Shown here in pieces: positions 1 to 9,273 of a stretch of 62,527 nucleotides of DNA (position 1 is the first letter of the stretch; each line of letters opens with the position of its first letter). The notes below the pieces were generated by a model. It saw nothing but the letters and a program-made list of their open reading frames with translations, searched no databases and was not told the origin of the DNA. Made by a program: the position numbers and the translations under genes. The stretch is from Hyphomicrobiales bacterium. GTDB lineage: Bacteria > Pseudomonadota > Alphaproteobacteria > Rhizobiales > Rhizobiaceae. Location: the NCBI GenBank assembly GCA_002400845.2, contig NVRK02000118.1, positions 1 through 62,527 of the forward strand, written 5' to 3'.

Positions 1-1038
1 AAATGCAAGATCACTATTATTATTATTCACAACACTAAAATCTAATTCTGGATTCAATTTATTCATCACACGTACTAAACGCTCAACGACAGGTGTAACC
101 TGCGTTCTGGAGGTTACACTGCCAACACGGGCTGCGATACGGGCGCGATCTAAATAAGTTTGAATTTGAGACTGCATTTGTTCAATTTGCCCCTCAATTA
201 AAGAACGAATTTGTGGCTTCGTATTACCTGCTTCATTTTTCAAAACAGCCAGTGGTGTTTTTAGTGAATGCGCTAAATTTCCAACTTGTGTGCGTGCGCG
301 TTCTACAACCACATTGTTGGAATGAATTAAAGAATTAGCCTCATCGACCAAGGGCTGCACTTCACTAGGAAACTCACCTTCTAGCTTGGTGGCTTTACCT
401 TCTCTAATATCTGAGAGGCTGTTAGATATTTCACCCAATGGGGACAATCCCCACCTAACCAAGAAATATGAAACTAAAATAAACCCAAGTGCAAACAAAA
501 ATAAGGAGACCAATAGTTGTCGCGTAAATTCGCTCACATCGCCGTCTAAACTGCCCTTATTGCCAGTAATTTTAAAACTATAGACGTCATCGCCCTCACC
601 TAAAAATACCTGCGCCTCAACACCAATCAAGTTATTGCCAGCATTGTCCGTTGTGTTGAAAGTTCTTTCAAAGTTAGAATCAAAATCTACACTTAGATTT
701 TGCAAGATTTTACCATCAACCAGTGAGGTTGAAACCAACAGATTGGAGGGATTTTTCATTTCTGTAACCGACCAATAAAAACCAGATTGAAATTTTAAAA
801 ACCGTGCATCACGCAAATCAGGCGAACCTATTAATTTGCCATCCTTATCTGGTTCTACATTTGCCATTAATGCATAAATGTTAGCAGTGAGTAATTCTTG
901 CAAACGACGCTCTGAGTTATCTCGGTAACCCGTGCTGATAAAGAATGCGACCGCTGAGACAGATACAATTGCCCAAATTGAACTTAAAATAAACAGCCTT
1001 GCGCTTAGAGTGCGTGTTAACAGACGCCACAAACTCAT
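1..1038 (-). CDS. Sensor histidine kinase, FeuQ/PhoQ-like (partial, C-terminus beyond window)
   Basis: An open frame without a stop runs from an ATG at 1038 to the window edge (346 codons visible). It shows a transmembrane segment near residues 10-30, a periplasmic region, a second transmembrane segment near 170-190, a HAMP-like stretch, and an H-box NLAHSLKTPL with the phospho-accepting His at about residue 257. Most of the ATPase domain lies outside the window. The ATG overlaps the stop of the response regulator gene by one base (TAATG), which indicates translational coupling and a cognate pair. By family knowledge it would autophosphorylate in response to an envelope signal and phosphorylate the 1038-1736 product. 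The FeuQ-like assignment is inferred from the partner regulator and is less sure than the kinase call. Confidence 0.85.
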   Translation of the reverse strand, partial: MSLWRLLTRTLSARLFILSSIWAIVSVSAVAFFISTGYRDNSERRLQELLTANIYALMANVEPDKDGKLIGSPDLRDARFLKFQSGFYWSVTEMKNPSNLLVSTSLVDGKILQNLSVDFDSNFERTFNTTDNAGNNLIGVEAQVFLGEGDDVYSFKITGNKGSLDGDVSEFTRQLLVSLFLFALGFILVSYFLVRWGLSPLGEISNSLSDIREGKATKLEGEFPSEVQPLVDEANSLIHSNNVVVERARTQVGNLAHSLKTPLAVLKNEAGNTKPQIRSLIEGQIEQMQSQIQTYLDRARIAARVGSVTSRTQVTPVVERLVRVMNKLNPELDFSVVNNNNSDLAF

Positions 1039-1736
1039 TAGGCTTTACTCTTGGCGGGCTTCGATTTTATTTCAGGCAATTCATTTACAAGCCGATACCC
1101 AAGACCGCGCACTGTTTCTATATAATGACCGCCAAGTTTTTTGCGTAGACGACCAACAAAAACTTCAATTGTATTTGAATCTCTATCAAAATCTTGATCG
1201 TATAAGTGTTCTGTAAGTTCTGTGCGGGATAATATTTTATCTTGGTGATGCATAAGATAAGATAATAATCTAAACTCGTGTGACGTTAGTTTTACAGGAT
1301 TTCCATCCAATGTTACTTTTGATGTACGCGTATCTAACAAAACGGGGCCGCATGCAATTTCAGATGTGGCATGTCCAGCAGAACGGCGAATTAAAGCGCG
1401 AACTCTGGCTAAAACTTCCTCGATATGAAATGGCTTAGTGACGTAATCGTCAGCGCCTGCGTCAATGCCCGACACTTTGTCGTTCCACCTATCACGCGCA
1501 GTTAGCATCAATACAGGCATTTTTCGGCCTTCACGGCGCCAATTCTCTAATACGCTTATGCCATCCATTTCTGGCAGACCAATGTCAAGAATTACCGCGT
1601 CATAGGGTTCAGTATCACCTAGAAAATGCCCCTCCTCACCATCAAACGCTTTATCTACTGCGTAGCCGGCTTCACCAAAAGCCTCAACAAGTTGGCGATT
1701 TAAATCTTTATCATCTTCAACAATAAGAACTCTCAT
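1038..1736 (-). CDS. OmpR-family response regulator, FeuP/PhoP-like
   Basis: The 232-residue protein has an N-terminal receiver domain with the acidic pair near residues 8-9, phospho-acceptor Asp51 (VILDIGLPEMDG) and Lys101 (VTKPF). A C-terminal OmpR/PhoB winged-helix domain follows (about 130-220, ending in the typical IETVRGLGYRL). It is co-transcribed with the overlapping kinase gene. In rhizobia and Brucella the closest architecture is FeuP, a regulator of envelope and glucan export genes. That identity is inferred from overall sequence character, and PhoP-like would be an equally safe label. Confidence 0.9.
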   Translation of the reverse strand: MRVLIVEDDKDLNRQLVEAFGEAGYAVDKAFDGEEGHFLGDTEPYDAVILDIGLPEMDGISVLENWRREGRKMPVLMLTARDRWNDKVSGIDAGADDYVTKPFHIEEVLARVRALIRRSAGHATSEIACGPVLLDTRTSKVTLDGNPVKLTSHEFRLLSYLMHHQDKILSRTELTEHLYDQDFDRDSNTIEVFVGRLRKKLGGHYIETVRGLGYRLVNELPEIKSKPAKSKA

Positions 1737-1818
1737 AAACTCTGCTCTCTATTTAGCTAATGCTCAAATAACTTCAGTAATTCTATCTGCTGATACTAGC
1801 AGCGATTCTACAAAGAGT

Positions 1819-2040
1819 TTAATTGTTAATGGTTCGGGTGACTATCCTAGATTGCTTACCATTACTTGCAGGCAATTTTAGTTTTACTTTACAGCCATCG
1901 CCTGTTGCTTTGGCACTTAGCACCTCTGCTTTCAAGTCATCTGCAAGGTCATTTGCGATATCGGAGCAACTAGCGGCATGTGCTGGCACTGCAAATAAAA
2001 TAGCAGTTAAAATAATAAATATGTTTATAGAATTTTTCAT
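1819..2040 (-). CDS. Small secreted protein of unknown function
   Basis: The 73-residue product has a clear Sec signal peptide (hydrophobic core, then VPAHAA at about residues 18-23). The short mature part has two Cys and basic/acidic repeats ending KQSRIVTRTINN. A purine-rich AAGAG lies about 6 bases upstream of the ATG. It is upstream of, and on the same strand as, the FeuP-like regulator, a place where rhizobial genomes often hold a small PepSY-type secreted protein. No PepSY signature could be confirmed here, so the function is unknown. A plus-strand frame opposite it lacks support. Confidence 0.6.
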   Translation of the reverse strand: MKNSINIFIILTAILFAVPAHAASCSDIANDLADDLKAEVLSAKATGDGCKVKLKLPASNGKQSRIVTRTINN

Positions 2041-2090
2041 AAACTACTCTTAGCAGATTGAAGCTGAACAACAAATGAATGAAATTGTCG

Positions 2091-2324
2091 TTATGAACCC
2101 AGCGTACAAAGCCCATCCCAAACAGCATTATGCTCTAATACCTGCCTAAGTGTTTCTTCTGTATCCGCACTGCTCCAGTTAATTGGTACAAATATCTCAC
2201 AAAAAACTGGAGATCTATCTGCCTCGTTACTCGTCACGTTGATAGCGGTTTTTAGGCTTGCGCAATTTGTTAAGTTCATCAACGCTAAGATAACTATCAT
2301 TATTTTTATGGCGTTTATTAGCAT
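2091..2324 (-). CDS. Rz1-like outer-membrane lipoprotein (o-spanin candidate)
   Basis: The 77-residue product has an N-terminal hydrophobic signal followed by a lipobox-like LTNC (Cys at about residue 21). The short mature part contains CEIFVPINWS and a Glu/Asp-rich segment ending in DGLC, a pattern common in phage Rz1-like proteins. Its first 98 bases overlap the 3' part of the upstream Rz-like gene in another frame, the classic embedded or overlapping spanin arrangement. The Asn at the -1 position of the lipobox is unusual (Gly, Ala or Ser are normal), so lipidation is less certain. The role would be to bridge to the inner-membrane spanin and disrupt the outer membrane at lysis. Confidence 0.6.
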   Translation of the reverse strand: MLINAIKIMIVILALMNLTNCASLKTAINVTSNEADRSPVFCEIFVPINWSSADTEETLRQVLEHNAVWDGLCTLGS

Positions 2325-2502
2325 TCCTAATCTTCCGTCTGATTTTTATTGCATGCAACAACTTTTCAAGATCACCCTTACTTCTACGAAGTGAATGATT
2401 TTCAGTTGTTTTATTTTTTTTATTACGAACATCTACAAAATTAATTATACGGGTGACCAAAGTGATGAGCGCCAAAAAAAGTGAACTTAAGCTGACGCTC
2501 AT
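2227..2502 (-). CDS. Rz-like inner-membrane spanin candidate
   Basis: This 91-residue protein has one N-terminal transmembrane segment (about residues 4-22) and then a long, very basic and charged region predicted to be helical, the i-spanin layout. A good ribosome site (AAAGGA) lies 6 bases before the ATG. It sits between the holin-like gene (11 bp gap) and the out-of-frame Rz1-like gene that begins inside it. Sequence alone gives little family identity. The call rests on topology, overlap and position, and it could instead be an unrelated small membrane protein. Confidence 0.55.
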   Translation of the reverse strand: MSVSLSSLFLALITLVTRIINFVDVRNKKNKTTENHSLRRSKGDLEKLLHAIKIRRKIRNANKRHKNNDSYLSVDELNKLRKPKNRYQRDE

Positions 2503-2512
2503 CTTGTTTCCT

Positions 2513-2719
2513 TTAAGAAATTATTTCAGTTGCAGACAGACGTCCATAAATTGCAAAAACTGAGCTTAATGCTGCGACCAATTGCACAGCAGAGTTTGCA
2601 ATTGCATCTTGTGTTCCACCATCAATGGTAACGCCTAATGATGCTATCAGTGCGGCGGCAACAGCGATTAAAGAACTCCAGATTGTTTTCGACATGAACC
2701 ATGGTTTTTCATCAACCAT
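2513..2719 (-). CDS. Holin-like small membrane protein
   Basis: The 68-residue product has two hydrophobic segments (about 11-31 and 41-62) separated by a short polar Asp/Gly loop, and charged ends. This is a size and topology typical of class II holins. TAGGAG precedes the ATG by about 7 bases. It lies 27 bp downstream of g15 and upstream of the spanin-like pair, so it probably shares the late transcript. A holin would permeabilise the inner membrane to release particles. No endolysin gene lies beside it. Confidence 0.65.
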   Translation of the reverse strand: MVDEKPWFMSKTIWSSLIAVAAALIASLGVTIDGGTQDAIANSAVQLVAALSSVFAIYGRLSATEIIS

Positions 2720-2746
2720 TTTGTACTCCTATTTTATTGGGGGGGA

Positions 2747-5700
2747 TTAACTCGTAATTATGAGTTCAGGGCCTTTTAGACCTGCATCTGATAATTGAGA
2801 GATATGGAACGAGACTGGGGATGTTGCAGAACCAAAATCCTCAATACGCGCTTCATTCAAATATGTAAAAGATGCCTCCTCCAACACCAGTTCGCGCAGC
2901 AAGTCACCTTCCTCATTTTTAATGGAAGTATTGTATCGTTCATTTTGTTCATCAAGCGGTGTTTCTGGCACTTCCCAGCTATCAGAATTTAACCTTGAAC
3001 GCCTGATCCAATGGAGTTGGATATCTCCATTTGGTTTTTCTATAATTTTACCATGAACGGGGCTTAAGGGACGTGCATTAATCCCAGTACAAGCAAATGT
3101 ATTTTTTTCATGGGTTTTGTCAGAAACAGGTTCATTGGTTGCACCAATTATCCAGTTTAGCTCCAGTCCAACTTCATGCATGGGAACATCTATTTTCACC
3201 ATCGAAGCATCTAATAAAACTACATTTGCACCAACATTTGCCCCTTGGCTGGTTTCAATATTAGTGCCTAATTGCCCTCTTAGTATGGTATCTAAAATCC
3301 ACTCATTTTCGCCTACTAATTCAGCGTTTAAAAACTGAACCAGTTCCCAGCCACCTTTTCTGGTTTCTACCGCTAAAGTATTTTCACCGCCCAATACCAA
3401 AATATTTTCAATCGACTCTAGAAAAGTACCATCAGTTTTGAGATGTATTCTAGCGGCATAATCCCATCTGCCAATTGGGCCTTCTTCCAATGGTGATAAC
3501 AACTGAAAAATACTTGCAGGCTGATCGCCAATACCCCTTAATGAATATCCCTCCAACGTGGGCGATGATTGAATGGCATAATTATGGCCCCATGGTTGAG
3601 CATTAACAGCAACGTAAATAGCGCGCTGTGGCGAAAGTGAATTTTGCTGCAAGGGTAAGTTCATGAATACAGCCAACGGTCTTCCGCCCGTCTGCAGTGA
3701 AGTTGATTTCCTTTTGTTGAGCATTAAATTGGAAACGCTTTCCTCAAAATACTCAAACCCATTGCCCTCTATTTCACGAAAAACGCCTTGGGCCGATGAT
3801 AAAATTTGATACTTTAATTTTTGCCCCTCAATTTCAATTATATCTGCAACATCCAAATGTAGGTGTTTTTGTGACAAGCTAAATTTTACAGTATCACGGC
3901 TATTCCATGCATCACGTAACCGCGCATCGGCTTTAGAAATTGCAACTTCTTTACCCATATTAACTGCTAAGTTCACTTTAACTTGACGGTCGCTATTGGT
4001 ATCCATTTTTCTTGAATAAGACGTGGTCGGTTCAAAATCTGTCAGTATCTCACCGTGATGAACATGCATTTCATGCGGCAGTTCAATTTCGCTACCGCGT
4101 ATAGAAGTCAATGCAGGGGTATCATCTTCTTGAACCAAATCATCTTTTGAAATGACAATGTGGTCGTGATAATTTTTACCCAACATAACAAAACTACCAT
4201 CTTCTTCACGAAGTGAGATATTGAAGAAACTAAGTAACGGCCTAACAGCATCTGCAAGCGATCCCTCTCTTGCAAGCACATAGCCATCAATAAACCCATC
4301 TGCCTTGATGTTTACATTTGCAAACCCATAATCTGCAAATAATTGAGTTATTAAATCATCAATTGGGCAGCCCCCTAATCTGCCATTTAGCCAGTGTCCT
4401 CGGTTCCAATTTTCACCATCACTCCAAAGTTTTGAATCAAGAGGAAATGTTGGAAACGGGCGCGCATCCCAAGCCCAAAACCAAAAATTAGCTGTATCAA
4501 CCATTGGGCCGTTATAATGGGGTGAAATTGGATTTGGATTGTCAAAATTAGTTTGCTCATTCTGCCAAAATTCCAATTGTGACTTTATAAATCTATTCTG
4601 AATTAAATCGTCACGACCACCATTTGAAGCGTATGGGAGTTTGGATTCTGATGATTTTGCATCGAAAAACACATTGGGTTGGTTCGCACTTCTATCGACA
4701 GCTGGGCAACCAATTTCGGTAAACCAAATGGGTTTTTGAGCAGGAACCCAAGCGGTAGGCATTTGAGCTTTAACCCCAGCCAAACGCTCATAGTGCGGGT
4801 TCATCCACCACGAACGAATGTCTTTAAAACGGTAAATCCAAGGTTCATCAAGTCCATCTGTTATTTGCGTTCGATTGCCTAAAAGTTTTTCTCCTTGGCT
4901 TGCATAAAACCAATCATAACCCTCGCCACCTAGAATATTAGATTTTAGATAATCAATGTCGTAAATTGATTTTACATTAGCATTTTCAGGATCACCAATA
5001 GTGTGCCAATCAGCAAGGGGAACATAATTATCGATGCCAATCGCATCAATATCTGGCTCAGCCCAAAGCGCATCTAGGTGAAAAAATACGTCACCAGTAC
5101 TATCTTGAGGTTGATAGCCAAAATATTCAGACCAGTCAGCTGCATAACTTAACTTGGTATTAGCGCCAACAATTTGACGCACATCTTGCACTAGAGTTTG
5201 CAATGCTTGCACAAATGGGAATGAATTATTTAATCCACGAATTTGAGTAAGGCCACGTAGTTCTGAGCCAATGAGAAAACCATCAACGCCGCCTGCTAAA
5301 TTGGTCAAAGTGGCGTAATGCAAAATCATTCGACGATAAGAAAACTCTTCCCCTGAATAAGAAACATAACCTAAAGAAGTAGAAAATTCATTGGAGCTTG
5401 CTAAGCCAACAAATTGCGACACTTGCTCACTTGCAATTGCTGTTTGATCCACGGTGTTTGGCTCGCCAATGGCAGGATGGCAGGTTACACGCCCTCTCCA
5501 TGGATGAGCTTGTTGCTCGTCCTCACCATAAGGGTCTGGAAGGCCGTTATTGCCTGGAATATCCATCATGATGAAAGGATAAAACAAGACTTTTAAACCG
5601 CGTTGTTTTAGATCCGCAATCGCTTCAATGACAGACGCATCTGTCGGTGTTCCACCATAAGATGGACGCCCCTCTATTTTCGATGTTAAATTAGCTGAAG

Positions 5701-6625
5701 CACGATTTATTCCTGATACTCGCCAACTACCACGATTGTAATCCTTGTGCTCAACTCTTGGTTCAATATTACAATTATCAGCACGCAAATCTGTGCCAAA
5801 CCATGAAACAACCAATGCGACAGATTCTAAGTTTGGGCATAATGCTTGCAACTCATCTAGTGAAGCATTCCAATTAGAACCAGCTGTAAAGACATGCCTA
5901 TTTTCAGAGATCGTTACACCTCTTAACGTGCCACTTATTTGAGTTGGAGAATATGCAAATTCGCTGGCTCCTGGAATTAAGCAAACAGCCTTTATTGATC
6001 TATCAACTGTTGAAACACTATTGATGACTTCAAAGGAAACTTGCGGAATTCTATTGCCGTACTTTGCGATAGGAAAATTTTCAAACACCACATAGGCGGT
6101 GCCGTTAAAGGCAGGAGAATTGTCTGTTCCTTGCTTTGCCTGAACTAAAGGGTCAACGGTTTGTGACTGTGAGCCATTATAAGTTCTAATTTCATATTGT
6201 GTTTGATCTAGCTCTTCACCATCTGCCCATATACGGCCAATTTTTGAAATTTCACCCTCGCATATACCAACTGCAAAATTTGCAAAATAAGCGAAGCTTT
6301 CTGTCGTAACAGATCGACCGCCGCCTTTGCCACCTGCACTAGATTTCTTTGTAGAGCGGACTTCTAAAAATCTGGTTGCCCAAATTATTTTTCCACCTAA
6401 CCGAGTTCGCCCGTAGCTTCGAGCAATTATTTCACCTTCTCCTGAACTTAATAATCTAGCATTTTCAACCCTACCACCCTCGATGAATTGATCTTTAGAA
6501 AAAATTTGTTGGTCCACTGCATAACCAGCCGCTGCACCTATAGCACGCCCAATAGCAGCGCCCGCAGGCCCGCCTATTGCACCACCAATAGCAGCACCAA
6601 CAACTTGCAAAACAATTGTTGCCAT
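2747..6625 (-). CDS. GTA baseplate/host-specificity multidomain protein (g15, 'megatron')
   Basis: At 1292 residues this matches the usual size of RcGTA g15 (Rcc01698 family). The N-terminus is Gly/Ala-rich and hydrophobic (about 8-35). A glycoside-hydrolase-like TIM-barrel region covers roughly residues 290-680 (FYPFIMMDIPG, AIGIDNYVPLADWH, WFTEIGCPAVD). It is followed by a phage-tail-3-type domain and a C-terminal beta-rich part. In the RcGTA structure this protein forms the tail tip that contacts and penetrates the recipient envelope. It is the last structural gene of the cluster and starts three bases after the g14 stop. The frame is intact over its whole length, which argues for selection to keep it. 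Confidence 0.93.
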   Translation of the reverse strand: MATIVLQVVGAAIGGAIGGPAGAAIGRAIGAAAGYAVDQQIFSKDQFIEGGRVENARLLSSGEGEIIARSYGRTRLGGKIIWATRFLEVRSTKKSSAGGKGGGRSVTTESFAYFANFAVGICEGEISKIGRIWADGEELDQTQYEIRTYNGSQSQTVDPLVQAKQGTDNSPAFNGTAYVVFENFPIAKYGNRIPQVSFEVINSVSTVDRSIKAVCLIPGASEFAYSPTQISGTLRGVTISENRHVFTAGSNWNASLDELQALCPNLESVALVVSWFGTDLRADNCNIEPRVEHKDYNRGSWRVSGINRASANLTSKIEGRPSYGGTPTDASVIEAIADLKQRGLKVLFYPFIMMDIPGNNGLPDPYGEDEQQAHPWRGRVTCHPAIGEPNTVDQTAIASEQVSQFVGLASSNEFSTSLGYVSYSGEEFSYRRMILHYATLTNLAGGVDGFLIGSELRGLTQIRGLNNSFPFVQALQTLVQDVRQIVGANTKLSYAADWSEYFGYQPQDSTGDVFFHLDALWAEPDIDAIGIDNYVPLADWHTIGDPENANVKSIYDIDYLKSNILGGEGYDWFYASQGEKLLGNRTQITDGLDEPWIYRFKDIRSWWMNPHYERLAGVKAQMPTAWVPAQKPIWFTEIGCPAVDRSANQPNVFFDAKSSESKLPYASNGGRDDLIQNRFIKSQLEFWQNEQTNFDNPNPISPHYNGPMVDTANFWFWAWDARPFPTFPLDSKLWSDGENWNRGHWLNGRLGGCPIDDLITQLFADYGFANVNIKADGFIDGYVLAREGSLADAVRPLLSFFNISLREEDGSFVMLGKNYHDHIVISKDDLVQEDDTPALTSIRGSEIELPHEMHVHHGEILTDFEPTTSYSRKMDTNSDRQVKVNLAVNMGKEVAISKADARLRDAWNSRDTVKFSLSQKHLHLDVADIIEIEGQKLKYQILSSAQGVFREIEGNGFEYFEESVSNLMLNKRKSTSLQTGGRPLAVFMNLPLQQNSLSPQRAIYVAVNAQPWGHNYAIQSSPTLEGYSLRGIGDQPASIFQLLSPLEEGPIGRWDYAARIHLKTDGTFLESIENILVLGGENTLAVETRKGGWELVQFLNAELVGENEWILDTILRGQLGTNIETSQGANVGANVVLLDASMVKIDVPMHEVGLELNWIIGATNEPVSDKTHEKNTFACTGINARPLSPVHGKIIEKPNGDIQLHWIRRSRLNSDSWEVPETPLDEQNERYNTSIKNEEGDLLRELVLEEASFTYLNEARIEDFGSATSPVSFHISQLSDAGLKGPELIITS

Positions 6626-6627
6626 AT

Positions 6628-7089
6628 TTATTTACATTCCTTTTTTAGGGGTAAAATTGGAAAGCGATATATGCCCACTATTCTTTTTTTCCAATGACTG
6701 CCCAAACTTGCTTCAACGACTCCTGCACCCTCATAAGCGTGGATAAAGTTTTTATGATCTAATAAGATTCCAACATGCTTAGCGATCGCTCCTTCACGCC
6801 AACGAAACACCAACAAATCTGCTGGCATTGGGTCTTCAAAAACTTTTACAAAATTCCTGTTCGCAGCATTCAAAATAGTTTCATTGTCACAGGCCTCGCC
6901 CCAATCAGGCGAGTAAGCTGGGACAGCTTCTGGTTCCACACCATAAAGATGACGCCAAACACCTCTGACAAGGCCCAAGCAGTCTGCTCCTACGCCTTTG
7001 AGCGAGGCTTGATGGATATAGGGCGTGCCAATCCAGCTCCGACATTCTGTTAGAATGCTGGACACAATTTCTTCGCGTGTCATGGTCAA
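6628..7089 (-). CDS. NlpC/P60 family peptidase, GTA tail protein g14
   Basis: The 153-residue protein carries the NlpC/P60 catalytic set: Cys37 in GADCLGLV, His105 in AKHVGIL, and a polar third residue at His117. By family knowledge it is a tail-tip peptidoglycan hydrolase that opens the recipient cell wall, not the lysis endolysin. It lies between g13 and g15 with 22 bp and 2 bp gaps. The start could be the first ATG or the one two codons later (MTREEIV). Either start keeps the domain whole. Confidence 0.9.
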   Translation of the reverse strand: MTMTREEIVSSILTECRSWIGTPYIHQASLKGVGADCLGLVRGVWRHLYGVEPEAVPAYSPDWGEACDNETILNAANRNFVKVFEDPMPADLLVFRWREGAIAKHVGILLDHKNFIHAYEGAGVVEASLGSHWKKRIVGIYRFPILPLKKECK

Positions 7090-7111
7090 TTCTTCTCAAT
7101 TATGATTGAAT

Positions 7112-8017
7112 TTATTCATCTTGGGGGAATATTGGACCACCATCCATTTGCTCAGAGACTGAAGCATAACTCATTACATATTCTGCATCTGGCATATGAG
7201 GAAAACCACGAAAATTATTACCATTTGAAAACTTTGCTTTGCATGTAGAAAAGTGCTTATCGCAACCAGGTATGATTTCGAATGTGTCATCAATAGTCAT
7301 GCCTTCTGGTAGGCCTTCCCACAAATGTAATATGGAATTATTTGCACCTTCTAGAGGGGCAATATGCTCAGCAATTTTGACTTTTCTACCAGCATTACTT
7401 CCCGTCAATAGTTTAAATTCACCTGATCTAAACCAACCTGATGAATAAGTATCTATACCACTAACCTCTAATATTTGACTGCTAATTATTATACGAACAA
7501 CGCCAGTTTTCTTCAGGCTATTTCCAAGAAGAACTTTGCAATTCTTGTCGCCTAGTTGCGCACTACATAACTTTTGATACCGTCTATTTTTTGTTTGATC
7601 TAGCAAGGATGTTTGAGATTTAACACTGGCTTTAAACACAGTATCTGATTGAAAAATATCGCCCATTATCAACGTTCGCATGAGTGCATGTTGTGATGGT
7701 TCATTCCAATTTACAACAAAGTGCTTAATGCGTGCGCCATCATATTTGCGGGCAAAAATATCTTCCGCCGTAATTTTATTAGACTGTAGAGCACCAGCTA
7801 TTTCTTGTTCGTCTGTAGATATCCCAAGGCTATCTTCAATCTCACTACTTTCAAAACCAGAAGCTGCTTCATGCAAAATACCATTTAACGCTACATCGCG
7901 GTCATGGTCCGTAAACCCCATAATTGTTGTGTCTGCTAACTCTATTTGCCAACAATTGCACAGTGTTGTTACCTCGCCATTTAGATGGTCGGTAAAAGCT
8001 GGATCAAAATTTTTCAT
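7112..8017 (-). CDS. GTA tail/hub protein g13 (DUF2163 family)
   Basis: At 301 residues this has the DUF2163 / phage BR0599-like layout: an N-terminal beta-rich half with GFTDHDRDV and a Cys-containing C-terminal half (PGCDKHFSTCKAKFSNGNNFRGFPHMP). In RcGTA the conserved Cys cluster coordinates an iron-sulfur cluster in the hub protein. The spaced Cys residues here, including those around residues 150-160 and 250-260, are compatible with that. The start ATG overlaps the g12 stop by 4 bases (ATGA), so the two are translationally coupled. Confidence 0.88.
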   Translation of the reverse strand: MKNFDPAFTDHLNGEVTTLCNCWQIELADTTIMGFTDHDRDVALNGILHEAASGFESSEIEDSLGISTDEQEIAGALQSNKITAEDIFARKYDGARIKHFVVNWNEPSQHALMRTLIMGDIFQSDTVFKASVKSQTSLLDQTKNRRYQKLCSAQLGDKNCKVLLGNSLKKTGVVRIIISSQILEVSGIDTYSSGWFRSGEFKLLTGSNAGRKVKIAEHIAPLEGANNSILHLWEGLPEGMTIDDTFEIIPGCDKHFSTCKAKFSNGNNFRGFPHMPDAEYVMSYASVSEQMDGGPIFPQDE

Positions 8018-8658
8018 AGTGACAGCTCCACCAATGGAATGGATGCAATATCACCTGCCAAAAATGTTGTTAGATTAACCAACACCTCATCTGTATCAAA
8101 TCTAACTGGAACATCGAACTCAAAGCCAGCCTTAATAATCGCGCCATTATTTGGTGCAATATTAAGTTCAATTACGCCTGTGGCAACTTCAATTGTGAAG
8201 TCAGGACCTTGAACTTTTTCAACATCATCAATGCTTAATAACACGGTGCCAATAACTGGCTTATTAATTTGCCGTTGCCAGGCCGCCTCACCGGTTCCAT
8301 ATGTTTTTATCAGTTGAAAATCTGATTTTGTGCCATCACCCACGCCAATATGTTGGTCGCTAAAGGTTACATTATCTTTTGGTTTTGAAGATTTATAATC
8401 CAATGGGTCTCTATATCTAAAGCCAAATAGCTTGCCGCGTCTTTCTTCAAAAAATGACAAAACTTCACTTAAGTCATCTAGAGTTTTAACGCCATAACCT
8501 GCATTGTATTTTCGTCTTGAAGCTGACCATCGAGCATTTCTTTGTTCTTTTCCAGAGGCGAGTGTAACGACCTCTGTTCGTCTTGAAGGGCCACCAACAG
8601 CACCAAGCGCAATGTCGGTTGGGAACCTTACTTCGTGAAAGGATTGAATGGCTGACAT
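8014..8658 (-). CDS. GTA distal tail protein g12 (DUF2460 / TIGR02217 family)
   Basis: The 214-residue protein begins with FHEVRFPTDIALGAVGG and carries RRTEVVTLASGKEQRN and FFEERRGKLFGFRYRDP, the hallmark strings of the DUF2460 family. In RcGTA this is the distal tail ring joining tube and baseplate. It overlaps g13 by 4 bases. The length is normal for the family. Confidence 0.92.
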   Translation of the reverse strand: MSAIQSFHEVRFPTDIALGAVGGPSRRTEVVTLASGKEQRNARWSASRRKYNAGYGVKTLDDLSEVLSFFEERRGKLFGFRYRDPLDYKSSKPKDNVTFSDQHIGVGDGTKSDFQLIKTYGTGEAAWQRQINKPVIGTVLLSIDDVEKVQGPDFTIEVATGVIELNIAPNNGAIIKAGFEFDVPVRFDTDEVLVNLTTFLAGDIASIPLVELSL

Positions 8659-8694
8659 TATTGATCCACTTTTAAAATTATAATATTGCTAAAA

Positions 8695-9273
8695 CTAGAG
8701 ATTACGTTGACCGCGCATAACAGCACGCGCAAGCATGGCTGTGATTTGTGATTCCGATTTATTAAAACTTGCAGCATCGTTGGCATTTACATTGAAAACA
8801 ACATTCACTGATTTTGCCCCAGCACCGGCCGCTGCAACACCCAATTTGCCATCTGCACCCCGGGTTAATGGCATTACCGCTTCTGGGCCTGCTTCTCCCA
8901 TCACGCCCGTCTTGCCGCCAAAGCCAAATAAGGTTGGTGCAGTAACAATTCCATTTTGTGAAAACGCACCACCCTTTGCAAACGGCTGAGGCGTTGAAAG
9001 GCTAGATATAAAAGAACCCATCAAATTTGAGATAGCGCCTTCAATTGGTGCTAACGCTTTGTTCAACGCCATTTTTGAAATTCGTAATGCAATATCATTT
9101 AGAACTTTCTCAAAACTCTTACCGGTCATGATCGCGGTTTTAATCGTCGATGTAAAAGTTCTACCAAAATCTTTGGCGCTATCATTTGCTGATTTTAGCG
9201 CGGTATCAAAAGCAGTGGTGTCTGCCTTAATCGTGATCGAATGTTCATCAGGATAATCAGTTTTCTTTTTCAT
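8695..9273 (-). CDS. GTA tail tape measure protein g11
   Basis: This short tape-measure protein (192 residues) has an N-terminal helical part and a C-terminal lambda-type region with FAKGGAF, GVMGEAGPEAVMPL and a final helix AMLARAVMRGQ. The short length agrees with RcGTA, whose tails are short; phage tape measures are commonly much longer. It is placed after the small assembly chaperone, the normal siphovirus order. The gene starts directly after the g10.1 stop. Confidence 0.9.
   Translation of the reverse strand: MKKKTDYPDEHSITIKADTTAFDTALKSANDSAKDFGRTFTSTIKTAIMTGKSFEKVLNDIALRISKMALNKALAPIEGAISNLMGSFISSLSTPQPFAKGGAFSQNGIVTAPTLFGFGGKTGVMGEAGPEAVMPLTRGADGKLGVAAAGAGAKSVNVVFNVNANDAASFNKSESQITAMLARAVMRGQRNL

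Noticed and set aside
932..1216. Plus-strand frame of 94 codons opposite the kinase/regulator junction
   Set aside because: It is antisense to two overlapping, clearly recognised two-component genes and has no ribosome site or recognisable domain.
1823..2053. Plus-strand 76-codon frame with a hydrophobic segment
   Set aside because: It is the mirror of the small secreted protein gene, whose signal peptide and ribosome site are better.
2091..2719. Toxin-antitoxin-like reading of the three small genes after g15
   Set aside because: Topology (two-helix membrane protein, anchored charged protein, lipobox) and out-of-frame overlap fit holin/spanins better.
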